From assembly GCA_045586505.1 (NCBI GenBank), contig JAZNAL010000024.1, forward strand, positions 1 to 21,892: a stretch of 21,892 nucleotides of DNA. The letters are read 5' to 3'. A program made the translations under genes and the position numbers. This DNA is from Flemingiibacterium sp045586505. Lineage in GTDB: Bacteria > Bacillota > Clostridia > Oscillospirales > CAG-272. Positions 7,784 to 14,963 of the stretch are shown here, in pieces (within the stretch, counting starts at the first letter, position 1; each line of letters opens with the position of its first letter). The notes under the pieces are model-generated. The model made no database searches. It had not been told where the DNA came from and saw only the letters and a program-made list of their open reading frames with translations.

Positions 7784-8662
7784 TCATTCCGCAAGCGCGG
7801 TCAGCGCCATTGCCGCCTGCTCTGTGGCAAGGCGGTCGCTGTCATCTCCGATACTGTGACTGAAGCCACCGTCACGGTTGCGGTAGGCAAGCAGTGCGTC
7901 AAGAAGCGTCGTCTCAGCGTCAAAACGGGGATCGGTGCAGGACAGTCCCAGTGCATCCAATGCCAAAATCACCTGCGCAATTGGCTCGGACGCTTCCCCG
8001 TAGGGTGACGGAAATCCGCCGGATTCTCCCTGCGCCGCGGCAAGATAACCGACGCCTCGGTCACACGCCGCCGCCACATCATGATTATCTGTATGCGCCG
8101 CAAGCGCACGAAGGCACATTGCGGTTACATCCACCTCGCTGTGCTTTAGCGAGCCGAAGCTGCCGTCAGCGTTCTGCGCCAAAAGAATGTGGGATATATA
8201 GTCTTCCCGCACCGCCGCGGAATCGGGATCCGACCGGGCATCCAGCGCCATTAGCGCCCATGCGGCACCGTTTATGCCCTGTTTTGTGACCGCATCAAAA
8301 TCATACAGCGGCGAGATGATATCATAGCCGCCCACATTTCGCGGATCAAGCCCTATCGTATCGCGGGTAAGCTCCAGCACATACACAAGGCGGCTGTACT
8401 CGGTATAGCGGGAGCTGTGAAGCACACCGCCCTTTTCTGCCACATACGCCGACGCGTTTTCGCGGTACTGTGTCAAAAGTCCGTCTCCCGGTGCGCTTTT
8501 TGCAAGAACAAGGGCCGTCCAGTCGCCGCCAATGCTTGCGGGAGCCAAGACTTGAGTGTTCTTTTTGAGATACCGAACCGCGCCCTCAAGCGGGGACTCG
8601 TCAGAGGCGCAGGATGGGATGAATATGATGAATATAAGCAGTAAAGCAAGAATCTTTTTCAT
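7784..8662 (-). CDS. Lipoprotein with alpha/alpha-toroid (prenyltransferase/squalene-cyclase-like) repeats
   Basis: A 292-aa lipoprotein: signal peptide with IPSC at residues 15-18 (C18 lipidated), then helical repeats. QW-like turns recur at QNADGSFG (163-170), QGESGGF (211-217) and RNRDGGF (261-267), and GGDWTALVLAK (45-55) and GINGAAWALMAL (129-140) fit the same fold. No cyclase DxDD acid motif is seen, so it is unlikely to be a terpene cyclase. The same barrel forms the large domain of intrinsic factor and transcobalamin. Its partner gene supplies a DUF4430 domain, so together they mirror that two-domain architecture. AAAGG precedes the ATG, and its start overlaps the stop of a small upstream ORF (TAATG). 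Confidence 0.85.
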   Translation of the reverse strand: MKKILALLLIFIIFIPSCASDESPLEGAVRYLKKNTQVLAPASIGGDWTALVLAKSAPGDGLLTQYRENASAYVAEKGGVLHSSRYTEYSRLVYVLELTRDTIGLDPRNVGGYDIISPLYDFDAVTKQGINGAAWALMALDARSDPDSAAVREDYISHILLAQNADGSFGSLKHSEVDVTAMCLRALAAHTDNHDVAAACDRGVGYLAAAQGESGGFPSPYGEASEPIAQVILALDALGLSCTDPRFDAETTLLDALLAYRNRDGGFSHSIGDDSDRLATEQAAMALTALAE

Positions 8663-8796
8663 TATACACCTTTATTGTTGATAAGCACTGTCGCAAGTAG
8701 TCCCGCCGCAGTCGCAGCTATCCTGCGATGACCGATTATTTCTTGAATAGGTGATGCTATGCCCGACTGTACGGAAAATAACAAGAAATAAATCAT
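8662..8796 (-). CDS. Possible 44-aa leader ORF, coupled to the toroid lipoprotein
   Basis: From the ATG at 8796 the minus strand encodes 44 residues: a hydrophobic start (MIYFLLFSV), a middle EIIGHRRIAA and an end GLLATVLINNKGV. Its TAA overlaps the ATG of the lipoprotein gene as TAATG, an arrangement for translational coupling. A four-residue ORF (MRLL) starting at 8807 behind AAAAGGG ends in TGA overlapping this ATG. Both lie just downstream of a good promoter. The ORF itself has no close ribosome binding site. It may be a leader peptide, a small membrane protein, the remnant of a larger membrane gene, or chance. I do not recognise it. Confidence 0.35.
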   Translation of the reverse strand: MIYFLLFSVQSGIASPIQEIIGHRRIAATAAGLLATVLINNKGV

Positions 8797-8831
8797 AGTA
8801 ATCTCATTATTCCCTTTTGCAGTATGATGCT

Positions 8832-8860
8832 ATTATACCACAGTGCGGCTTAAAATGCAA
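8832..8860 (-). promoter_or_regulatory. Sigma-A promoter for the lipoprotein pair
   Basis: On the minus strand TTGCAT (8860-8855), a 17-base spacer and TATAAT (8837-8832) form a good promoter. Transcription would start near 8825, giving a leader of about 160 bases before the first lipoprotein. I looked for a cobalamin riboswitch in that leader and saw none. Confidence 0.7.
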
Positions 8861-8881
8861 GACCTACGAAAAAACACAGCA

Positions 8882-8910
8882 TTGACAAACAAAACCGTTT
8901 ATGATAAAAT
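8882..8910 (+). promoter_or_regulatory. Sigma-A promoter for the DeoR regulator
   Basis: TTGACA (8882-8887), a 17-base spacer ending in TGA and TAAAAT (8905-8910) give an extended -10 promoter. It is divergent from the lipoprotein promoter, with 22 bases between the two -35 boxes. Confidence 0.8.
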
Positions 8911-8924
8911 AACTACATGACACA

Positions 8925-8959
8925 GAGATGCGCAAACAGAGAATCTGAGAAAGCATCTC
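8925..8959. promoter_or_regulatory. Inverted repeat in the leader of the DeoR gene
   Basis: GAGATGC (8925-8931) and GCATCTC (8953-8959) form a perfect 7-bp inverted repeat 21 bases apart, starting about 8 bases after the expected transcription start. DeoR-family proteins often repress their own promoter, so this could be an operator. It could also be an mRNA stem. Confidence 0.35.
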
Positions 8960-9015
8960 ACATATGCAAAGTTTTTTAGCTCAAGGCATATATAATAATT
9001 ACAGGAGGTGCCGGA

Positions 9016-9771
9016 ATGTTTATAGAAGAACGCCACGCGGCGATACTCGGAATGCTTGCGGAGGCAGGTAGTATCACTACCGCCGACATACAAAAGCAGT
9101 TCGGCATCAGCTATGACAGCGCCAAACGCGATCTGCGTATCCTTGAAGAAAAAGGTGCTCTTCGCCGTACCCACGGCGGCGCGATACCTGTCGGCGAGCT
9201 TGCCATCGGCAGACCGCGAAGGGTGGCAGAATCACCAAGTGAGGTTAACCCCGTTATCGAAAGAGCAGCTGAGTTGATTGGCGAGGGTGAGACCGTATAT
9301 CTGCCCGCAGGTGAGCTTGGTCTGCTTTTTGCAAAATCCCTTCCCGTTAATGTTCGTCTGACTGTGGCTGTTAATTCCATAGCCGTGGCGGAGTTTCTTC
9401 ACCGGCGCCAAGATGTGACGGTGATTTTTCTCGGCGGAGTCGCAGACGCTGACGGCGTTTGCACGGATTCCTTCGCGACGGAAATTGTAAGGCACCTGCG
9501 GTTTGACAAGGCTTTTATTGCCACAAGCGGCATATCACCCGCCTTTGGTATATCCCACACAAATTCGGCACAGCTTGGGTTTCTTTGCTCGGTTCTCGAC
9601 TCAGCGCGGTCGACGGTGGGGTTGTATCCCGCTGAAAACCTCGGCTGTGAATCGGCGTTTTCGGTATGTCCCACCTCCCGCCTCGATGTGCTTATCACCG
9701 ATGCGAAGCTTTGCGGCGAGGTGATCGCCGAATACAAAAAACAGGGCGTAAAACGCATCATATGCGAATAG
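9016..9771 (+). CDS. DeoR/GlpR-family transcriptional regulator
   Basis: A 251-aa protein, the usual family length. Residues 1-58 are the DeoR winged helix: RHAAILGMLAEAGSITTADI, then the recognition helix SYDSAKRDLRILEEKGALRR and the hallmark RTHGGA. Residues about 75-235 are the DeoR C-terminal sensor that binds a phosphorylated sugar (FLGGV, then DKAFIATSGIS and TNSAQ). The usual LDSGTT phosphate loop is replaced by YLPAGELG, so the effector may differ. AGGAGG lies 7 bases before the ATG. There is no sugar-transport or kinase gene next to it: only a stub ORF and a terminator follow. It may regulate in trans or the divergent lipoprotein pair. Confidence 0.9.
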   Translation: MFIEERHAAILGMLAEAGSITTADIQKQFGISYDSAKRDLRILEEKGALRRTHGGAIPVGELAIGRPRRVAESPSEVNPVIERAAELIGEGETVYLPAGELGLLFAKSLPVNVRLTVAVNSIAVAEFLHRRQDVTVIFLGGVADADGVCTDSFATEIVRHLRFDKAFIATSGISPAFGISHTNSAQLGFLCSVLDSARSTVGLYPAENLGCESAFSVCPTSRLDVLITDAKLCGEVIAEYKKQGVKRIICE

Positions 9772-9801
9772 ATCCTTGCCTGAGTTTTAATCATAAAACA
9801 T

Positions 9802-9891
9802 GAAAGGAGCGCAGAAATCATGCCCCTTTCATCGAAAAAAAGGAACAACGCATTTAAAATAAAACAAGGTCGGCTCGAAGTTTTCGCTTTA
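9802..9891 (+). pseudogene. Possible 5' remnant of a gene after deoR
   Basis: GAAAGGAG (9802-9809) stands 10 bases before an ATG at 9820, followed by MPLSSKKRNNAFKIK-like codons. Within 16 codons the frame runs into the deoR/response-regulator terminator and then antisense to the response regulator. Good start signals with no gene body suggest the beginning of a deleted gene. A short translated peptide or chance cannot be excluded. Confidence 0.3.
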
Positions 9892-9904
9892 AGCCGACCT
9901 TTTG
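9866..9904. terminator. Bidirectional terminator between deoR and the response regulator
   Basis: AAGGTCGGCT (9866-9875) pairs perfectly with 9892-9901 around a 16-base loop. Rightward it is followed by TTGCTTATTTATT. Leftward it is followed by GTTTTATTTTAAA, the better U-tract. The two flanking genes converge on it. Confidence 0.8.
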
Positions 9905-9918
9905 CTTATTTATTCAGA

Positions 9919-10608
9919 TTACTGAAGAAGCTCGAACTTGTAGCCGACGCCCCATACGGTCTTGAGCACCCACTTGTCGGATACACCCTCCAACTTCTCG
10001 CGCAGACGCTTGACGTGAACATCAACGGTGCGGGAGTCGCCGAGGTAGTCAAAGCCCCATACCTTGTCAAGCAGCTGATCGCGAGTGAACACGCGATTAT
10101 AGTTGGAAGCAAGGAAATACAGCAGCTCCAGCTCCTTCGGGGGGATGTCCACAGACTTACCCTTTAACTTAAGCTCGTACTTCTGACGGCTGATCTCGAT
10201 GTTGTCGAACTTGATGGTCTCATCGTCGTTCTGATTGTCGTGTGCGCTGTAACGGCGAAGCACTGCCTTTACGCGAGCGGAAAGCTCCTTGGTTTCGAAG
10301 GGCTTTACCATAAAGTCGTCGGCACCGAGCTCGAGACCGAGCACCTTGTCAAAAACCTCGCCCTTTGCGGTGAGCATAATGATGGGCTTACTCGATACCT
10401 CGCGGATCTCGCGGCATACCTGCCAGCCATCCTTCTTGGGAAGCATGATGTCGAGCAGAACAAGATCGGGCTCGTACATCTTAAAGAAGTTGACTCCCTC
10501 CGCGCCGTCGTTGGCTGTCTTTACTTCATAGCCTTCGTTCTCAAAGTATAAGCGGAGCAGATCGCAGATGTTAAGGTCGTCATCGACCACAAGAATTTTT
10601 GTCGGCAT
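9919..10608 (-). CDS. OmpR/PhoB-family response regulator (orphan)
   Basis: A 229-aa two-domain regulator. The receiver domain (1-about 120) has the acidic pocket D9-D11, phospho-acceptor D53 in LVLLDIMLP, T80 and K102 in MVKPFE. The C-terminal winged-helix DNA-binding domain (about 130-229) has PPKELELLYFL, the recognition region SRTVDVHVKRLREKL and WGVGYKF, as in PhoB, WalR or OmpR. It would be phosphorylated by a membrane histidine kinase and bind direct repeats at promoters. No kinase gene lies on either side, so the partner is elsewhere. AAAGGAAG precedes the ATG, and it has its own promoter at 10743-10771. Confidence 0.95.
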   Translation of the reverse strand: MPTKILVVDDDLNICDLLRLYFENEGYEVKTANDGAEGVNFFKMYEPDLVLLDIMLPKKDGWQVCREIREVSSKPIIMLTAKGEVFDKVLGLELGADDFMVKPFETKELSARVKAVLRRYSAHDNQNDDETIKFDNIEISRQKYELKLKGKSVDIPPKELELLYFLASNYNRVFTRDQLLDKVWGFDYLGDSRTVDVHVKRLREKLEGVSDKWVLKTVWGVGYKFELLQ

Positions 10609-10742
10609 GATTATTTTACTTCCTTTCTTATGTGTATTGTACTGTTTTACCTTGTTATTTCTATGACGATGCGTAAAATCTGTTGTTCATAAGTTTGCAT
10701 TTTCGTCATATTGTTAATTTTGTCAAATTTCTAACCATATTC

Positions 10743-10771
10743 ATTATATCACCCCGCTGTGTTTTTGTCAA
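10743..10771 (-). promoter_or_regulatory. Sigma-A promoter for the response regulator
   Basis: On the minus strand TTGACA (10771-10766), a 17-base spacer and TATAAT (10748-10743) give a perfect consensus promoter. The start would be near 10736, leaving an AT-rich leader of about 125 bases before the ATG, in which I see no recognisable RNA element. Confidence 0.85.
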
Positions 10772-10839
10772 GGTGATTCAGTGAAGATTATATGAATTTT
10801 TCCACATTATTCCGCTTTTTCCCGTCAATGCTTTCGTGC

Positions 10840-11616
10840 TTATTCTTTTTTGGGTGTGTAACCGTATTTCTTTTTATATAAACGGATGAAAAACGAAAGG
10901 TTAGAAAACCCGCAAAGCTCTGCCGCTTCCGAAACATTATACTCTCCGCTTTGCAATTTGTTTCTTGCGTTTGTCAAGCGGATGTCGTTGCGATACTCTA
11001 TCGGTGACATACCCGTATATTCGCGAAATAGCCTGCGGAAATTTACCTCACTCATATTACAAAGCTCGGCATAGTAGGATATAGGTTCATTTTTATGCCA
11101 ATACTCGCTGATCTCCGACAGTGCCGCCTGTAGCTTTTTGTATTTTGTGGGTATGCGCGAATAGCTTTCGTCAATTTGCCATAATATTCTGTAAAGGCAG
11201 GAAAGATAGTAAAACGGGTGGTCTGACGTGTGATTTTCCACGGGCTTAAAGAACGCCTCCACCAGTTCCCCGACGTTTGGAAGATCAATTTTTTGGGGCT
11301 TCGAAAGGTATTCGGGTAGCTCCTTTGCGGCAATATCAAATTGTATTATTTTTATCTTTGTGTCTTCCTCAAGGTATACACCCGTATAGACACTGCCTTT
11401 AGGAATGAACATCAGCTCTCCCATGCCCACATACATGCTTTCCTTATCTCCCGTATGAAAGGTGTACTGCATCCGTCCGCTGACCGTATAGACAAACCCA
11501 AGCTTTGTACGTCCGTTACGAAATGAGTGCTTATAGTTCTTGGGTCTTGTTACGTTTTGTATGTCTATGCTTTCAACTGTAAAGCTCGGTTCCTGCAAAT
11601 TGTATTGATACTTCAT
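10840..11616 (-). CDS. AraC-family regulator, probably of the uronate operon
   Basis: A 258-aa protein. The N-terminal half (about 1-120) is a cupin-like sensor (GRMQYTFHTGD, then GELMFIPKGSVYTG). The C-terminal half (about 165-258) has the two AraC helix-turn-helix units: ISYYAELCNMSEVNFRRLF, then YNVSEAAELCGFSNLSFFIR and KKKYGYTPKKE at the very end. It is divergent from the uronate isomerase gene, the usual place for a pathway-specific activator. The ligand is probably a uronate or an intermediate (inference). Its ATG has AGGTGA upstream, and a candidate binding heptamer overlaps its start region. Confidence 0.9.
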   Translation of the reverse strand: MKYQYNLQEPSFTVESIDIQNVTRPKNYKHSFRNGRTKLGFVYTVSGRMQYTFHTGDKESMYVGMGELMFIPKGSVYTGVYLEEDTKIKIIQFDIAAKELPEYLSKPQKIDLPNVGELVEAFFKPVENHTSDHPFYYLSCLYRILWQIDESYSRIPTKYKKLQAALSEISEYWHKNEPISYYAELCNMSEVNFRRLFREYTGMSPIEYRNDIRLTNARNKLQSGEYNVSEAAELCGFSNLSFFIRLYKKKYGYTPKKE

Positions 11617-11638
11617 TTTAACACTTCACCTCAAATAT

Positions 11639-11667
11639 ATTATACACCGGTTATGCTTCACTGTCAA
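11639..11667 (-). promoter_or_regulatory. Sigma-A promoter for the AraC regulator
   Basis: On the minus strand TTGACA (11667-11662), a 17-base spacer ending in TG plus TATAAT (11644-11639): full consensus. Transcription would begin about 15 bases before the ATG. Confidence 0.85.
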
Positions 11668-11710
11668 CACCAAATTGATCGAATAGTGTTAAAAATGGTT
11701 GTATTTGTGA

Positions 11711-11739
11711 TTGTTTGCGGGAACGGTTTGTGCTATACT
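11711..11739 (+). promoter_or_regulatory. Promoter of the uronate operon
   Basis: TTGTTT (11711-11716), a 17-base spacer ending in TGC and TATACT (11734-11739) form an extended -10 promoter with a weak -35, as expected for an activator-dependent promoter. The start would be near 11746. An imperfect inverted repeat (TAGCAT...ATGCTA) flanks the third AGTGTTA box downstream. Confidence 0.7.
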
Positions 11740-11803
11740 TGATTCAGTAGCATAGTGTTACCATTTTAATGCTAACAAAGGATACACTACAGAGGATAAA
11801 ACA

Positions 11804-13090
11804 ATGAAAGAAAATTTCCTGCTGAAAACAAAAAACGCAGAGCGCCTTTACCTTGAATGCGCCAAAGAGCTTCCGATAATCGATTTTCACAATCACGTCT
11901 CGGTGGCAGATATTGCAAGTGACCGACGCTTCAACGATCTTTGTGAACTGTGGCTCGCCTCGGATCCCTACAAGCACAGACTGATGCGCATATGCGGTGT
12001 TGACGAGTATTTTATCACCGGAAGCGCTTCCCCCTATGAGAAATTCGAAAAATACTGCGAGGTCTTCCCGTATCTTGCGGGCAATCCTGTCTATGATTGG
12101 TCGAGAATGGAGCTTTCAACCATTTTCGGAATTGACGAGCCTATCACAAAGGTTAACGCTAGGTACATATATGACAAGTGCGGTGAGATGCTCTCGTCAA
12201 GCGAATTTTCAAATAACGCCATTCTTTCGCGCTTAAATATCGAGTATCAGTCGCCCGTGGCAACGCTCTTTGACGATTTATCTTTATTTAACGGTAAAAC
12301 TGTTGCTCCGTCCCTACGCGCAGACGAGCTTCTGTCTCCCACGCCTGAATTTGAAGCAAAGCTTGAAAAGAATACAGGTATCCATGTTACCGATGTTGAG
12401 AGCTATGTCAAGGCGGTATCGGTTATGCTTGACAGCTTCTCACAAAAGGGATGCCGCTTTGCTGACCACGCTCTTGACGCGGGATTCTTTGAAGGTGACA
12501 CCGACGGAAAGAAGAGTGAGATACTCACACGACTTGGCATAGAATATGCAAAACGTGGCTGGACGCTTCTTTTACATCTTGACGCTAAGAGAAAGACAAG
12601 CACCCGCCTTGCTAAACTTGCGGGACCTGCAGGAGGATATGCGGCGGTTGGCGGTAGCTTCGACCTCTCCGGTGTCTGCGACCTGCTTGGCAGAATGGAA
12701 GCTCAGGGCGGACTCCCCGACACGGTGATCTTCCCTCTTAATATGAGCGACCAGGCACCGCTTGCTGTAATGCAAGGCTCGTTTTCGGAGGACGGCACTC
12801 CCTCAAAGGTACAATTAGGACCTGCATGGTGGTGGTGCGACCACGCCTTCGGAATAAGAAATACCATGAACTGCATTGCTTCCTTTGGAGCTGTATCACA
12901 GTTTATCGGTATGACTACAGATTCACGCAGCATACTCTCGTTTGTTCGTCATGATTACTTCAGAAGAATACTGTGTTCGTGGATAGACGATCAAAATACA
13001 GCCGGAGAGTGGGAGCTGTCAGACAAGCTTCAAAGCGATATAGTTCGTAAGATTTGTTACGAAAACGCAAAAAACAAAGTAAATAAATAA
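11804..13090 (+). CDS. uxaC: Uronate isomerase (glucuronate/galacturonate isomerase)
   Basis: A 428-aa member of the UxaC branch of the amidohydrolase superfamily; it interconverts D-glucuronate and fructuronate, or D-galacturonate and tagaturonate, in the cytoplasm. Metal ligands H29 and H31 are in IIDFHNHVS (usually DYHCHLSP). ELWL, YKHRLMR and the family signature GMTTDSRSILSFVRHDYFRR near the C terminus are clear. It is shorter than the usual 465-470 aa and its N-terminal motifs are divergent, so it may belong to a less-studied subgroup. The ATG has AGAGGA upstream. It is the first gene of the operon, followed by uxuB after 43 AT-rich bases. Confidence 0.92.
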   Translation: MKENFLLKTKNAERLYLECAKELPIIDFHNHVSVADIASDRRFNDLCELWLASDPYKHRLMRICGVDEYFITGSASPYEKFEKYCEVFPYLAGNPVYDWSRMELSTIFGIDEPITKVNARYIYDKCGEMLSSSEFSNNAILSRLNIEYQSPVATLFDDLSLFNGKTVAPSLRADELLSPTPEFEAKLEKNTGIHVTDVESYVKAVSVMLDSFSQKGCRFADHALDAGFFEGDTDGKKSEILTRLGIEYAKRGWTLLLHLDAKRKTSTRLAKLAGPAGGYAAVGGSFDLSGVCDLLGRMEAQGGLPDTVIFPLNMSDQAPLAVMQGSFSEDGTPSKVQLGPAWWWCDHAFGIRNTMNCIASFGAVSQFIGMTTDSRSILSFVRHDYFRRILCSWIDDQNTAGEWELSDKLQSDIVRKICYENAKNKVNK

Positions 13091-13133
13091 TTAAATAAAT
13101 TATAAAATAAAAATATATAAAGGAGATACGAAA

Positions 13134-13982
13134 ATGGACAATTATTTCAACGACAAAGTAGCGGTTATAACAGGTGCGGCAGGTGTAATCTGCTCACAGG
13201 TAGCAAAGGATCTTGCAAGCCTTGGCGTTACCCTGGCATTGGCAGACCGTAACGCAGAGAATCTTAAGAAGGTTGAAGCCGAGATTCTTTCTGCAGGCGG
13301 TAAGTGCCGCTGCTATACTTGCGACGTCACAGATAAGAACTCTGTCGAGACTCTCGCTGAAAACGTGATCAAGGATCTTGGAAGATGCGATTATCTTATC
13401 AACGGCGCAGGCGGTAATAACATCAAGGCAATGCCCAATATTACCAAGTTTGATCCCAGAGAGATCGAAGAGGACCGTCCCGAGGACCTTATCGGTCTTT
13501 ATAACGTAGATATGGATGCGTTTGAAGGCGTAATCCGCCTGAACACCATGGGAACTGTATACCCCCTGATCGCTTTTGCTAAGTACATGGCAAAGCAGGG
13601 CGGCGGAAGCATCATCAACTTTGCTTCTATGAATACCTACTGCCCTCTTACACGTAACTTTGCTTACGCTATGAGTAAAGCAGCTGTTGCTAACTTCACC
13701 AAGGGCTTTGCAGCATATTTTGCAGAGGCAGGCATCCGCATCAACGCTGTTGCTCCCGGCTTTATCGTAAACGAGAGAAGCAAGGTATACCTCGGAACTG
13801 TTGAGGACGGTCTTACCCAGCGCGGTATGGACGTAATCAAGCATACTCCTGTTGGCAACTTCGGCCAGGCAAGCGATATGTGCGGCTGCATCCGCTTCCT
13901 CCTTGATGAGAGAATGTCCTCCTTTGTTACCGGCGTTACCATCCCCGTAGACGGCGGATTCTTGACCTTAAGCGGAGTGTAA
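13134..13982 (+). CDS. uxuB: Fructuronate reductase (D-mannonate oxidoreductase), short-chain dehydrogenase type
   Basis: A 282-aa short-chain dehydrogenase. The nucleotide-binding loop is VITGAAGVICS (residues 11-21), with NGAGGNN as the second motif. The catalytic residues are S165, Y178 and K182 (YAMSK), and the C terminus ends VTIPVDGGF. It matches the SDR-type UxuB used by Bacillus and Clostridia, unrelated to the long-chain UxuB of E. coli; it reduces fructuronate to mannonate with NAD(P)H. The last glycine of the usual TGxxxGxG is Cys20. AAAGGAGAT precedes the ATG. Only 3 bases separate its stop from uxuA, which supports the assignment. Confidence 0.9.
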   Translation: MDNYFNDKVAVITGAAGVICSQVAKDLASLGVTLALADRNAENLKKVEAEILSAGGKCRCYTCDVTDKNSVETLAENVIKDLGRCDYLINGAGGNNIKAMPNITKFDPREIEEDRPEDLIGLYNVDMDAFEGVIRLNTMGTVYPLIAFAKYMAKQGGGSIINFASMNTYCPLTRNFAYAMSKAAVANFTKGFAAYFAEAGIRINAVAPGFIVNERSKVYLGTVEDGLTQRGMDVIKHTPVGNFGQASDMCGCIRFLLDERMSSFVTGVTIPVDGGFLTLSGV

Positions 13983-13985
13983 GAT

Positions 13986-14936
13986 ATGATATTATCGGAT
14001 TATTTCAGAAGTGAACGCGATGCTACGTGGGATTTTGCCGTTCAGTCGGGCGTGCGCCACGGCGTAATACGTCTTCCCGAAGATGACGCATTTGATCTTA
14101 CCAACGCATCCCATTGGAAAACCGTACATAAGCGTTTTACCGATTTTGGTATCACTCCCGTAGTTATTGAGCCCATGCCCAACGAAGTGCATGACCACAT
14201 CAAGGCGGGAGACGAAAAGCGCGACGAGTGCATAGAAAAAGTTATTAAAATGTTCCCGATTATGCGCGAGCTCTCCATAGAAACCATTTGCTTTAACTGG
14301 ATGGCACATATAGGATGGCTCCGCACATCAAGTAAATTTGTGGAGCGCGGAGGCGCGCATGTAACCGAGTTCAATATGGCAGATTTCAAGCCTACGGGAG
14401 CTAAGATTACAGCGGACCAGCTGTGGCAGAATTATGAATATTTTGTCAAGGCAGTCATTCCGGAAGCCGAAAAATATGGCATAAAGCTTGCACTCCATCC
14501 CGATGATCCGCCCGTACCGAGACTTGGTGACGTAGAGCGTATAATGATAACCAAGGCAAACATCAAAAAAGCTGTTTACGATATTGTAAGCAGCGACAGC
14601 CTCGGTGTTACTATGTGTCAGGCTAACTTTTTCATCATGGGCGAGGACCTGGAAAAGACCATCGAGGAATTTGCCGATAAGATTTACCTTGTTCATTTCC
14701 GCAATACAAAGGGCGAGCCGAATCACTTCCGCGAGACCTTCCACGACAACGGTGACATCGACATGGCAAATCTGATGAAGATCTACGTTAAAAACGGCGT
14801 AAATGTTCCGATTCGTGTTGACCATGTCCCCACCATGGCTGGTGAAGTGTCCACATTACCCGGATATGACGCTCTTGGCAGACTGTTTGCTATCGGTTAT
14901 CTTAAAGGAATTTTGGACGCAACCGATAGGGGTTAA
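13986..14936 (+). CDS. uxuA: Mannonate dehydratase
   Basis: A 316-aa TIM-barrel protein of the UxuA family, which dehydrates D-mannonate to 2-keto-3-deoxygluconate using Mn2+ or Fe2+. Family features include ICFNWMAHIGW, LALHPDDPP with its metal-site His, the VHFRN strand, ETFHDNGDIDM, VDHVPTMAG and the ending GRLFAIGYLKGIL. UxuA proteins are more often 350-400 aa, so this is a compact member. It starts 3 bases after uxuB and is probably translationally coupled; no strong ribosome binding site of its own is seen. It completes the three-step uronate-to-KDG route with uxaC and uxuB. Confidence 0.92.
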   Translation: MILSDYFRSERDATWDFAVQSGVRHGVIRLPEDDAFDLTNASHWKTVHKRFTDFGITPVVIEPMPNEVHDHIKAGDEKRDECIEKVIKMFPIMRELSIETICFNWMAHIGWLRTSSKFVERGGAHVTEFNMADFKPTGAKITADQLWQNYEYFVKAVIPEAEKYGIKLALHPDDPPVPRLGDVERIMITKANIKKAVYDIVSSDSLGVTMCQANFFIMGEDLEKTIEEFADKIYLVHFRNTKGEPNHFRETFHDNGDIDMANLMKIYVKNGVNVPIRVDHVPTMAGEVSTLPGYDALGRLFAIGYLKGILDATDRG

Positions 14937-14963
14937 GCCATAGCTAGCTGAATTTTGGAATCA

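Larger units (their letters stand above)
11615..11765. promoter_or_regulatory. Three AGTGTTA boxes between araC and uxaC
   Basis: AGTGTTAAAAT occurs on the minus strand at 11625-11615 (at the AraC start), AGTGTTAAAAAT on the plus strand at 11685-11696 and AGTGTTACCATT at 11754-11765. The middle box lies between the two divergent promoters, the last just after the expected uxaC start point, the first at the AraC start codon. A repeated heptamer at these places is a good candidate operator for the AraC regulator. Confidence 0.45.

Noticed and set aside
7784..8662. Terpene/squalene cyclase enzyme
   Set aside because: The toroid repeats fit, but the protein is a short secreted lipoprotein without a DxDD or aspartate-rich catalytic motif, so a binding role is more likely.
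8663..8826. Possible cobalamin riboswitch in the leader of the toroid lipoprotein operon
   Set aside because: I looked for the aptamer core motifs seen at 17654-17779 and found none; the leader instead contains small coupled frames.
10672..10727. Second response-regulator promoter using the other TTGACA
   Set aside because: The minus-strand TTGACA near 10720 has no acceptable -10 box at 16-18 bases; the 10743-10771 promoter is far better.
13194..13844. 216-codon minus-strand frame inside uxuB
   Set aside because: It is antisense to the catalytic region of a clear short-chain dehydrogenase, with no independent signals.
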